The translations under genes were made by a program, and so were the position numbers. Shown here one piece after another: positions 47,238-54,670 of a stretch of 64,000 nucleotides of DNA. This stretch comes from Melioribacter sp. (GTDB taxonomy: Bacteria; Bacteroidota; Ignavibacteria; Ignavibacteriales; Melioribacteraceae). Below the pieces are notes generated by a model. The model was not told the origin of the DNA. It saw only the letters and a program-made list of their open reading frames with translations, and made no database searches. The stretch is taken from contig JAHEZQ010000006.1 in NCBI GenBank assembly GCA_023250955.1, forward strand, positions 1 through 64,000. The letters are read 5' to 3'. The stretch's first letter is position 1. Each line of letters starts with the position of its first letter.

Positions 47238-48728
47238 ATGGAACCGAGCAAGATTGATTTGAAGACCCTAGAGAACTTTAACAAAGGCCTTAACGGTATA
47301 TTTTTTACCGTCAAGTATTTCAACGGTTCTGATGAAAACTATGTTTCTGATTCTGTACAAATTATTACCGGATATTCCCCCTCGGAAATAAAAAAATTTC
47401 CAGAAAATCATTATTCATTAATTACCCCTGATGATAAACCAAGAATAGCTAAAGAGCTAATTGAATTTTATAATAATGATAAACTCAACACGCTCGATCT
47501 CACCTATAAAATCAAGAACAAAGACGGAAAAGAGATTTGGTTAAAAGAATCAATCAATGTAGAAAGAGCAATAAAAGGTTCTACAATTGTTGCAGTTAAA
47601 AGTGTTATACAAAATATAACTGATATAAAAATCAGTGAGTGCGAATTGCAAAAAACCAGTGATGCACTAAAAGAAATTAATACAACTAAAGATAAATTCA
47701 TTTCTATTATATCACACGATTTACGCGCCCCGTTTACTACTTTGCTTGGATTTTCAGAAATTCTACTAAACGAACAGGATCTGACTGAAGATGAAAAAAA
47801 TGAATATTTGCGCTACATCTATGATGCATCAAAAAGCCAGCTTGAATTAATCAACTGTTTACTTGATTGGTCGCGTTTGCAGACCGGAAGAATTAAAATT
47901 GATCCTGTTCGCTTGAATGTTAAGTCAATGGTATCTACTGCAATTACGCCTCTAACTGGTGATGCAGTTCGAAAAAATATTGATGTAAAAATTGATATTC
48001 CCCCCGATTTAAATATTAATGCTGATGAGCGTTTAATCAGCCAAGCTGTTTATAATCTTACGAGTAACGCAATCAAGTTTACACCTGAAGGTAAAGAAGT
48101 GATGGTTTCATCAAGCCGCTTTAAGGAAGGAATGATTGAAATAGTTATTAAGGATGAAGGTTTAGGAATTGCTGAAGAGAATCAAACAAAGCTTTTTAAG
48201 ATTGATCAAAAATTTTCTCTTGTTGGTACTACAGGTGAAAAAGGAAGCGGACTTGGTTTAACTCTTGTAAAAGAAATTATTGATAAACACGGCGGACAAA
48301 TTTGGTTTTATACACAGTTAGGCGAAGGAAGTGAATTTCATTTTACCGTAACTGAATCTAAAAATGTTATTCTTTTGGTTGAAGATGATAAAGAAATTCA
48401 GACACAATACAAAAATATTATTGAACAAGCTTTGCCAAATTTTGAAGTCAAATTTGCCGATAACGGTTATCAAGCAATCGGATTATACCATGATCTTATT
48501 CCTACAATTATTATTACCGATCACGACATGCAGTTAATGAACGGAATTCAATTAGTGGAAGCTATACAGAAAAAAGAATCTAATAGAACTGTCCCGATTA
48601 TTGTTATTTCGGAAATTATAAATGAGGATATTTCCAAAAAATATAATAAGCTTGGTGTTGATAGACTTATTACTAAGCCGGTTGATAATGATAAATTCGT
48701 TCAAATGATAAGAGAATGTTTGTACTAA
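47238..48728 (+). CDS. PAS-containing hybrid histidine kinase
   Basis: A 496-residue cytoplasmic protein. The PAS domain covers about 20-135 (QIITGYSPSEIKKFPENHYSLI...DGKEIWLKES). HisKA has His160 in SIISHDLRAPFTTLLGFSE. The ATPase domain at 210-370 has NLTSNAIKFT, DEGLGIAEEN and GEKGSGLGLTLVKEI. A C-terminal receiver covers 375-496, with Asp in IIITDHDMQLMNG and Lys in LITKPVDN. It can therefore pass phosphate internally. No membrane segments or adjacent regulator. A GAGAGGA stretch lies just before the ATG. Confidence 0.92.
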   Translation: MEPSKIDLKTLENFNKGLNGIFFTVKYFNGSDENYVSDSVQIITGYSPSEIKKFPENHYSLITPDDKPRIAKELIEFYNNDKLNTLDLTYKIKNKDGKEIWLKESINVERAIKGSTIVAVKSVIQNITDIKISECELQKTSDALKEINTTKDKFISIISHDLRAPFTTLLGFSEILLNEQDLTEDEKNEYLRYIYDASKSQLELINCLLDWSRLQTGRIKIDPVRLNVKSMVSTAITPLTGDAVRKNIDVKIDIPPDLNINADERLISQAVYNLTSNAIKFTPEGKEVMVSSSRFKEGMIEIVIKDEGLGIAEENQTKLFKIDQKFSLVGTTGEKGSGLGLTLVKEIIDKHGGQIWFYTQLGEGSEFHFTVTESKNVILLVEDDKEIQTQYKNIIEQALPNFEVKFADNGYQAIGLYHDLIPTIIITDHDMQLMNGIQLVEAIQKKESNRTVPIIVISEIINEDISKKYNKLGVDRLITKPVDNDKFVQMIRECLY

Positions 48729-48888
48729 AATTTGTCGATCTAATATATCGTCTGGTTGTATTACTACTGCCGGGAAAAGCGGCATCAAAATTCTAGAAAA
48801 GTAATTCTTCAATCCTACATGCTTCAAGCAGATCAGATTATTTTTTAGTAAATTGAATTATCATTACACACCCAAATTATGACGAATT

Positions 48889-49851
48889 ATGCTTGATCAA
48901 AAAGATCTTAATGATTTATCCATCGGTGATGATTTTACAATGTTTCTTATCGTCACCAAAAGTGAAGTTAAAACTTCTATAAATGGAAAACAATTTCTAA
49001 ATCTTGAACTGCGCGATAAATCTTCTGCACTTCCATCAAAAGTTTGGGATAATGCTGAAGTGTATTCAAAAAAATTAAAAGAAGGAACTGTTGTAAACGT
49101 TACAGGACAAATAGAAGATTTTAAAGGTGCTTTGCAGATCAAGATCGGAAAAATTAGTCCAGCAAAAGAGAGCGATAACGTTAAGCCAGAAGATTTTCTA
49201 CCCAAATCTCAAAGATCGCTTTCCGAAATGTTTAATGAATTAGACCAAGTTATAGCGTCAATTAAGAATCCATTTCTTAATCAATTGATAAAAATAATAT
49301 TAGCAGACGGTAAGCTTGAAAAATATTCTAAGGTGCCTGCAGGAAAAGGATGGCATCATGCTTATATTCATGGATTATTGGAACACACTTTAGAAATAAT
49401 TAGAATCTGCGAATTGATGTGTTCAATCCACCTGGAGTTAAAAAGAGATCTCTTGATCACCGGTGCACTTCTTCATGATTTCGGTAAAACAGAAGAACTT
49501 ACTTACGATTCCATTTTTGATTATTCAGACAAAGGAAAATTAATTGGACATATCGTAATAGGTGCTTTAGAAGTTGAAAAAACTGCTGCATCAATTCAAA
49601 ATTTTCCTGAAGATTTGAAAGATCAATTGATACATTTGATACTTAGTCATCAAGGTAAATTGGAATTTGCTTCACCTGTTGAACCTCGTACTCTTGAGGC
49701 AATTGTACTTTATCAGGCTGATGAATTAAGCGCTAAAACAAATGCATATAAAAAAGCAATCGAAGCAGATAAAAACAAAGGAGGAAGATGGACTAGATTT
49801 CTTCCGCTTGCAAATACTGCTTTATATATACCGGATGAAAATTCAGATTAG
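48889..49851 (+). CDS. YhaM-like 3'-5' exoribonuclease (OB-fold plus HD domain)
   Basis: A 320-residue protein. The N-terminal OB-fold nucleic-acid-binding domain covers about 10-90 (FLIVTKSEVKTSINGKQFLNLELRDKSSALPSKVWD). The HD phosphohydrolase domain starts near 155 with HHAYIHGLLEHTLEI and has the HD pair in LLHDFGKTEEL and VIGALEVE later. This order is that of YhaM, a 3'-5' exoribonuclease of Gram-positive bacteria, also annotated as CMP-binding factor. Function in this lineage is inferred. Confidence 0.82.
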   Translation: MLDQKDLNDLSIGDDFTMFLIVTKSEVKTSINGKQFLNLELRDKSSALPSKVWDNAEVYSKKLKEGTVVNVTGQIEDFKGALQIKIGKISPAKESDNVKPEDFLPKSQRSLSEMFNELDQVIASIKNPFLNQLIKIILADGKLEKYSKVPAGKGWHHAYIHGLLEHTLEIIRICELMCSIHLELKRDLLITGALLHDFGKTEELTYDSIFDYSDKGKLIGHIVIGALEVEKTAASIQNFPEDLKDQLIHLILSHQGKLEFASPVEPRTLEAIVLYQADELSAKTNAYKKAIEADKNKGGRWTRFLPLANTALYIPDENSD

Positions 49852-49895
49852 TAGAATTAAATTCATTAATCAGCCAACTAACAAGGAACCATATC

Positions 49896-50675
49896 ATGAA
49901 AAGAACAAACTATTATTTCTTTTTCATATTCCTTATCACTGCTTTATTAAGAGTCCAGGCACAATCATTGGATGCTCTTCTTGAAGAAGGGGAAAAATAT
50001 TACAAACAATTCAATAATGAAAAAGCTCTTGAGGTTTTTAAAAAAGCTGAGAAGATAGATGCAAATAATGCCGAAGTACTTTGGAAATTATCACGTACTT
50101 ATGTTGATATTGCCGATCGTATGCCTACAAGTACGGGTGAACAAGAAGATGCTCAGTTAGCAGTTTTTCAAAAAGCACTTGATTACGCCGATAAATCAGT
50201 TAAACAAAAACCGGATCTGTCTGCAGGTTTCTTGCGCCGTGCAATTGCAAATGGCAAAATTGCTTTGTTCAAAGGCGTATTCTCTGTTGCCGGTGTTGTT
50301 AATAGTGTTAGAGCTGATGTTGAAAAAGCAATTCAATTAGGTAACGGTGGAAATTTTATTCAGGGTGTTGCCCATTACGTTTTAGGAAGAACACATGCTA
50401 AGACTAGTGAGAAATGGAAGCCGGCAAGATCTATTCTTGGACTAGGTTGGGCTGATAACGAAATTGCTCTTACTGAATACAAGAAAGCAATTGAGATCTA
50501 TCCTGGTTACATGATGTTCTATGTTGATTATGCTAATTCATTAATCCGTGAAGATGACTACAAAACTGCACGCGAGATGTTAAATAAGGCACTCACTTGT
50601 CAATTCCAACATCAAGATGATGAAAAGAGATTAGCCGAAACAAAGAAAACTTTGAACGATATTAAGGACGAATAA
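49896..50675 (+). CDS. exported TPR-repeat protein
   Basis: A 259-residue protein with a signal peptide (about 1-23, ending RVQAQS), then helical repeats of TPR type: LLEEGEKYYKQFNNEKALEVFKKAEKIDANNAEVLWKLSRTY, a middle region with ALDYADKSVKQKPDLSAGFLRRAI, and ALTEYKKAIEIYPGYMMFYVDYANSLIREDDYKTAREMLNKAL. It probably acts as a periplasmic protein-interaction scaffold. The partner is unknown. It lies 44 bases after the YhaM-like gene, and a strong hairpin follows. Confidence 0.75.
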   Translation: MKRTNYYFFFIFLITALLRVQAQSLDALLEEGEKYYKQFNNEKALEVFKKAEKIDANNAEVLWKLSRTYVDIADRMPTSTGEQEDAQLAVFQKALDYADKSVKQKPDLSAGFLRRAIANGKIALFKGVFSVAGVVNSVRADVEKAIQLGNGGNFIQGVAHYVLGRTHAKTSEKWKPARSILGLGWADNEIALTEYKKAIEIYPGYMMFYVDYANSLIREDDYKTAREMLNKALTCQFQHQDDEKRLAETKKTLNDIKDE

Positions 50676-50686
50676 CTAGTTTGTCA

Positions 50687-50721
50687 TTCTTCGTCCTCCA
50701 TATTAAGCGGAGGGCGAAGAA
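50687..50721. terminator. 13-bp hairpin downstream of the TPR gene
   Basis: TTCTTCGTCCTCC (50687-50699) pairs with GGAGGGCGAAGAA (50709-50721) through 13 positions with a single G-U pair and a 9-base loop. The 5' sequence GTCATTCTTCG resembles the ends of the repeat at 14070, so it may be a member of a dispersed intergenic palindrome family. It may also work as a 3' end structure. There is no U-tract after the stem. Confidence 0.55.
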
Positions 50722-50760
50722 TCTCTTAACAAAAACTTCATGTAAATTTCATTTTTGTCA

Positions 50761-51501
50761 ATGCAATTCAAACAAGAATTTCTAGACAAACTCAAAGACG
50801 CAAAAAAAATTGTGTTTTTCACCGGTGCGGGAATTTCTGCAGAGAGCAACATTCCAACATTCCGCGGTAAAGATGGAATTTGGAACAAGATGAAGCCGGA
50901 AGAACTTGCTAGCTTTGATGCCTTTATTCGCAATCCCGATCTGGTTTGGGAGTGGTATCAACATAGAAGAAATATCGTTAATAACGCTCTACCGAATGCA
51001 GGACACACTGCAATTGCCGAATTAGAAAAATTTTATGATGTATCAGTTGTAACACAAAACATAGATAATCTGCACAGACGTGCTGGTTCAACAAAAATAT
51101 TTGAACTGCACGGCAACATCGAAAGAAATTTCTGCATCGAGTGTCACACTTTTTATAATTCTCCGGAACTTGAAATAACTAACACCGCACCAAAATGTAA
51201 AAAGTGCGGTGGACTTGTTCGTCCAGATGTTGTTTGGTTTGGCGAGATGTTGCCTCAAGATGAATTTAGCGGAGGAGAAAAAGCTGCCGAGTGGAGCGAT
51301 ATTTGTTTTGTTGTTGGAACCAGCGCAGTTGTTTATCCCGCAGCATACATTCCAATAAGTGCAAAGAGAGCCGGTTCTTTTTTAGTTGAAATTAATATTG
51401 AACCAACAGAATTATCGAGGTATGCGGATTATTCCTTGTTTGGAAAAGCCGGAGAGATATTACCAAAGATTGTTGAAGAGGTTAAAAAGATTAAAAGTTA
51501 A
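50761..51501 (+). CDS. cobB: NAD-dependent protein deacylase (sirtuin, CobB/SIRT5-like)
   Basis: 246 residues from ATG 50761; a TTG at 50755 adds only two residues. It has NAD-binding FTGAGISAESNIPTFRGKDGIW (20-41), QNIDNLHRRAG and catalytic His117 in FELHGN. The zinc cysteines are Cys125, Cys128, Cys146 and Cys149. Tyr66 and Arg69 (WYQHRR) form the Y-x-x-R pair that in SIRT5 and CobB recognises acidic acyl groups, so desuccinylation is likely beside deacetylation. It is convergent with queD, overlapping by 4 bases. Confidence 0.93.
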   Translation: MQFKQEFLDKLKDAKKIVFFTGAGISAESNIPTFRGKDGIWNKMKPEELASFDAFIRNPDLVWEWYQHRRNIVNNALPNAGHTAIAELEKFYDVSVVTQNIDNLHRRAGSTKIFELHGNIERNFCIECHTFYNSPELEITNTAPKCKKCGGLVRPDVVWFGEMLPQDEFSGGEKAAEWSDICFVVGTSAVVYPAAYIPISAKRAGSFLVEINIEPTELSRYADYSLFGKAGEILPKIVEEVKKIKS

Positions 51502-51911
51502 ATTTTAGTTTCTTCTTCCGCATAACTATTTTCAGTTTCCAAAACACGTATTTTAATTGAGTGAATATTCTGTGGAAGTTTTGCTGACCTAATTCTATTA
51601 AGTAAATAAATACAAATATTCTCTGCTGTTGTTTCAAAATCTACTACTACTTTACGAGAGTTAAGTTTATCAAGTGCTTCAATCATTTCAAAATCTTTCT
51701 TGTAAACCATAAAAGAATGATCTAATTCATCGAGAATTGGTTCAACTACTTTTTTCAAATCGTAATAATCCATTACCATTCCGTTTTTATCCGGATCACC
51801 AGTTAATTCAATCAAACATTTGTAAGAATGCCCGTGAAGGTTTTTACATTTGCCTGTATGAAAAGGAAGACGATGCCCCATTTCCCAAGTAAACTCTTTT
51901 GCAATTTTCAT
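51498..51911 (-). CDS. queD: 6-carboxy-5,6,7,8-tetrahydropterin synthase
   Basis: 137 residues from ATG 51911, which overlaps the queE stop by one base (TAATG); a longer frame from 51938 is not needed. QueD converts dihydroneopterin triphosphate to 6-carboxytetrahydropterin for queuosine synthesis. Zinc ligands His13, His26 and His28 (MGHRL, NLHGHSY) and catalytic Cys22 (GKCKNLHGH) are visible, as are MVMDYYDLK and the ending RVLETENSYAEEE. Coupling to queE makes the pathway assignment firm. Confidence 0.95.
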   Translation of the reverse strand: MKIAKEFTWEMGHRLPFHTGKCKNLHGHSYKCLIELTGDPDKNGMVMDYYDLKKVVEPILDELDHSFMVYKKDFEMIEALDKLNSRKVVVDFETTAENICIYLLNRIRSAKLPQNIHSIKIRVLETENSYAEEETKI

Positions 51912-52549
51912 TAAACACCTTTTTTGCTTGGTTCCCAAATAAATTTATGCGCTTGTAATTGAAATCTAACTTGAAGATTATCATTTAAAATCCATTCTAC
52001 AAGTTTTGCAGGTTCGAGTAAGCTGAAAACCGTCGAAAATAAAATTGAACATTTTTTAATCACATTATATTTGTTGATAATCTCTTTTGCCCATTCATAG
52101 TCTTCGAATGTACCGATTACAAATTTTATTTCATCGGTTGATTTTATAAAATTTAAATTATCGTACAAATTTTTTTTCATCATTTTACTTGATGGACATT
52201 TCAAATCTAAAATGATCATTACGCGTTTATCAACATTTTGGATTGGTAAACTTCCGCCGGTTTCTAGCATAACATCAAAACCTTCATCACATAACTGTTT
52301 TATCAACAGTAAACATTCATCTTGAAATAAGGGTTCGCCGCCAGTTATTTCAACTAATTTGCAATTATATTTTTTTACTTGATCAATAATTGCCTCTATA
52401 GTCATATCACTTCCATCATAGAATGCATATTCCGTATCGCAGTAAGAACATCGAAGATTACAGTAGGTTAATCTAACAAAGACGCATGGCAGCCCGGTTT
52501 TGGAGCTCTCTCCTTGGATTGAGTAATATATCTCGTTGATCTTGAGCAT
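51911..52549 (-). CDS. queE: 7-carboxy-7-deazaguanine synthase
   Basis: A 212-residue radical SAM enzyme that contracts the pterin ring made after QueD to 7-carboxy-7-deazaguanine, a precursor of preQ0 and queuosine. It begins INEIYYSIQGESSKTGLPCVFVRLTYCNLRC. The cluster motif is Cys30, Cys34, Cys37, and VEITGGEPLFQDE is the second SAM motif. The C-terminus (QVRFQLQAHKFIWEPSKKGV) matches QueE. queC and queF are not in the window. No preQ1 riboswitch was recognised upstream. Confidence 0.95.
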   Translation of the reverse strand: MLKINEIYYSIQGESSKTGLPCVFVRLTYCNLRCSYCDTEYAFYDGSDMTIEAIIDQVKKYNCKLVEITGGEPLFQDECLLLIKQLCDEGFDVMLETGGSLPIQNVDKRVMIILDLKCPSSKMMKKNLYDNLNFIKSTDEIKFVIGTFEDYEWAKEIINKYNVIKKCSILFSTVFSLLEPAKLVEWILNDNLQVRFQLQAHKFIWEPSKKGV

Positions 52550-52578
52550 AAATGATGTAATTCATCCTTAAAGTGGCG

Positions 52579-52586
52579 CAAAGATA
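52579..52586 (-). promoter_or_regulatory. -7 promoter element of queE-queD
   Basis: The minus strand reads TATCTTTG followed by C, an exact match to the TAnnTTTG -7 element of Bacteroidota promoters, 29 bases upstream of the queE ATG. A convincing TTTG -33 element is not present at the usual distance; a T-rich stretch lies there instead. Confidence 0.45.
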
Positions 52587-52625
52587 ATAACACTATGTTT
52601 GAGAAAAAAGTAAATCATCTCTAAG

Positions 52626-52657
52626 TTTGATTTGTTAACCCTTGAGTGCTATATTTA
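52626..52657 (+). promoter_or_regulatory. promoter of rpsT (TTTG-N20-TATATTTAC)
   Basis: TTTG at 52626-52629, a 20-base spacer and TATATTTA at 52650-52657, followed by C. The same layout, to the letter in both boxes and in spacer length, lies upstream of tRNA-Lys at 59457-59488. It fits the Bacteroidota housekeeping sigma consensus (TTTG, 19-21, TAnnTTTG) except for the last base. The rpsT ATG is 32 bases downstream. Confidence 0.6.
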
Positions 52658-52689
52658 CACCCGATTTTCAATAAAATAAGGTTTTATTA

Positions 52690-52953
52690 ATGGCGCATCA
52701 CAAATCAGCTAAAAAAAGAGTTAGATCAACAAAAAAACGTGCAGAGAGAAACAAAGCAGCTTTAACTAAAGTTAAAACGCTTGTAAAAAAAGTATTAGAC
52801 TTAAAAGACACGGCTAAGGCACAGGAATCTTTGAAAGAAGCAGTTGCTTATCTAGATAAAACAGCTTCAAAGCGCAGAATGCATAAAAATACTGTAGCCA
52901 GAAAAAAATCTGCTCTTACAAAACACGTCAATAAATTAACTGCAGCTAAGTAA
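52690..52953 (+). CDS. rpsT: 30S ribosomal protein S20
   Basis: An 87-residue, very basic helical protein of full S20 length that binds 16S rRNA early in small-subunit assembly. MAHHKSAKKRVRSTKKRAERNKA and the central KRRMHKNTVARKKSALTKHVNKL are diagnostic. It is a single-gene transcription unit here, with its own promoter at 52626-52657 and a strong terminator at 52982-53013. Confidence 0.97.
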   Translation: MAHHKSAKKRVRSTKKRAERNKAALTKVKTLVKKVLDLKDTAKAQESLKEAVAYLDKTASKRRMHKNTVARKKSALTKHVNKLTAAK

Positions 52954-52981
52954 TAGTTCTAAATTTGAAAATGAATAGCAG

Positions 52982-53013
52982 GGCAACTCGTAATTAGAGT
53001 TGCCTTTTTTTTT
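52982..53013 (+). terminator. rho-independent terminator of rpsT
   Basis: GGCAACTC (52982-52989), 7-base loop, GAGTTGCC (52997-53004), then nine T residues (53005-53013). A perfect 8-bp stem with a strong U-tract, 28 bases after the rpsT stop. The U-tract overlaps the stop region of the convergent GlmU-like gene. Confidence 0.9.
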
Positions 53014-54514
53014 ATAAATCTTGTACAGCTTCAATACCCTCTGCCTCGGGCAAAATATATTTTACATTGAAACTATCCGTTTTTACACGACTCGGTCTGG
53101 ATATTTTTTTTCTTAAAAGAATTGAATGTTCAATTAGAATATTATTTCCAACATCCGATCCATAAATGTATGTGAGTCCTTTGATAACCACATGTGATCC
53201 AATTATAGCCGGATACTGATCACTCCCCGTAATTCTAACACCGGATTCTATTCGTGTGTTTTCACCAATGGTAACACTTCCTTTGATTGTATTACTAGAA
53301 TAAATTTCAACATTATTACCGATAACAATAGCTTGACCGTAATAACATGAAATTTTCGTATTCTCCCTTACTGTTACATTCTTGCCAAATCTTATATCCC
53401 CTTCTAAAAAAACATTCTTTGACATAACTAAATTATAATTTAGCTTAACGCCATTACCGATATAAACTCCCTTGCCGATATTAATATCTAACGGTAATCC
53501 TTGCTGATCCATTTTTAAAATTTCATCAACTACATTTTCTTCAATAAAAAAATCATCTTCATCTTCAATGGTGATAATATCTTTCAACCTTTCGTATGTC
53601 AGTTTACGAGCTTTAGCATCCATTTCTTTTAAAACGGATTTATTATTGAAACCCATGAGCACATACTGTTCTTTAGGACTAATGGCTCCAACTGAATAGC
53701 CGTTGTTATTAAATAGTCCGATTAAATCCGTAAGATAGATTTCGTTTTGAACATTGTTACTCTGAATTTTGCTTATAAGATCATTCAACGGTTTAAACTT
53801 AAAAGCATAAACACCGGAATTAAATTCTCGGTTTTCTAAAAGCTCTTTTTGAGTAAACTTATAATTTCTTTTGCTATAGATTGTTGTATAAGGTTTTTTC
53901 TTATCAAGATTAAGTATGTCTTTGTATTCAAGTATTTCAATTACCTTATTCTTGTTTTTCGATTTTATACCCATTACATCTTTATCCTTTACACGTAATA
54001 TCCTACCATAATAATTATCTTCAACAGCGCCTTCAAAAATTCCGGTTAAAACCATCATATCGGCGTTTAATTTTTCAAACTCTTCTTTGAAAAATTTTAC
54101 TGTTTTTGCATCAATTAAACCCATATCGCCCGGGAAAATGTAAACAGTGCCGTTATAATTCTTGTCTTTAATTTTATCAAGTGCAATTTGTACCGCATGA
54201 CCGGTTCCATTTTGAATTTCTTGATATGCAAATGAAACTGTTTTTTTCCCCCCGATCGTTTTAATTACATCTTCAGCTTTGATGCCAACAACAATAATTA
54301 TATTTGAATTGGTCAGTCCTTTGTTGCATGCATTATAAACACGTTCTACAGTCGGTACTTCCCAAATTTTATGAAGCATTTTTGAGGTTTGAGATTTTAT
54401 TCGCTTACCATGTCCGGCAGCTAATATTATTGCGGTCTCTTTATTTTTATATTCAAATGGAGATGAGTATGATTCAACAGTACTAAGAACCGACGAAGGA
54501 TTATTTGATTCCAA
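53012..54514 (-). CDS. GlmU-like nucleotidyltransferase with left-handed beta-helix
   Basis: A 500-residue protein, longer than GlmU (about 456). After a 25-residue leader it has the nucleotidyltransferase signature ILAAGHGKRIKSQTSKMLHKIWEVP, then AYQEIQNGTGHAVQIAL and IFPGDMGLIDAKT, as in GlmU uridyltransferase domains. A linker near 300-350 is followed by hexapeptide repeats (VYIGNGVKL, VFLEGDIRFGKNVTVRENTKI, IVIGNNVEIYSSNTIKGSVTIGENTRIESG). The acetyltransferase active-site region of classic GlmU is not recognisable. It may be the UDP-GlcNAc uridyltransferase or act on another sugar phosphate. Confidence 0.8.
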   Translation of the reverse strand: MESNNPSSVLSTVESYSSPFEYKNKETAIILAAGHGKRIKSQTSKMLHKIWEVPTVERVYNACNKGLTNSNIIIVVGIKAEDVIKTIGGKKTVSFAYQEIQNGTGHAVQIALDKIKDKNYNGTVYIFPGDMGLIDAKTVKFFKEEFEKLNADMMVLTGIFEGAVEDNYYGRILRVKDKDVMGIKSKNKNKVIEILEYKDILNLDKKKPYTTIYSKRNYKFTQKELLENREFNSGVYAFKFKPLNDLISKIQSNNVQNEIYLTDLIGLFNNNGYSVGAISPKEQYVLMGFNNKSVLKEMDAKARKLTYERLKDIITIEDEDDFFIEENVVDEILKMDQQGLPLDINIGKGVYIGNGVKLNYNLVMSKNVFLEGDIRFGKNVTVRENTKISCYYGQAIVIGNNVEIYSSNTIKGSVTIGENTRIESGVRITGSDQYPAIIGSHVVIKGLTYIYGSDVGNNILIEHSILLRKKISRPSRVKTDSFNVKYILPEAEGIEAVQDL

Positions 54515-54670
54515 TTTATAACCTCTAAATTATTAATTGTCCCCGCACAAATTTAATAATAATCGGATTATTAATCGAAGAAACTGTTAGATAGTTGAAT
54601 AGTTCCCATTCTTGCTTCTTTATTCTTCCGCTTAATATTATTTTTGAAGCAACCTTCTGGCGGAGTAAAT

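Noticed and set aside
52550-52689. preQ1 riboswitch before queE-queD
   Set aside because: No preQ1 aptamer-like hairpin and A-rich tail could be recognised in the leader; the -7 promoter box lies close to the gene and leaves little room for it.
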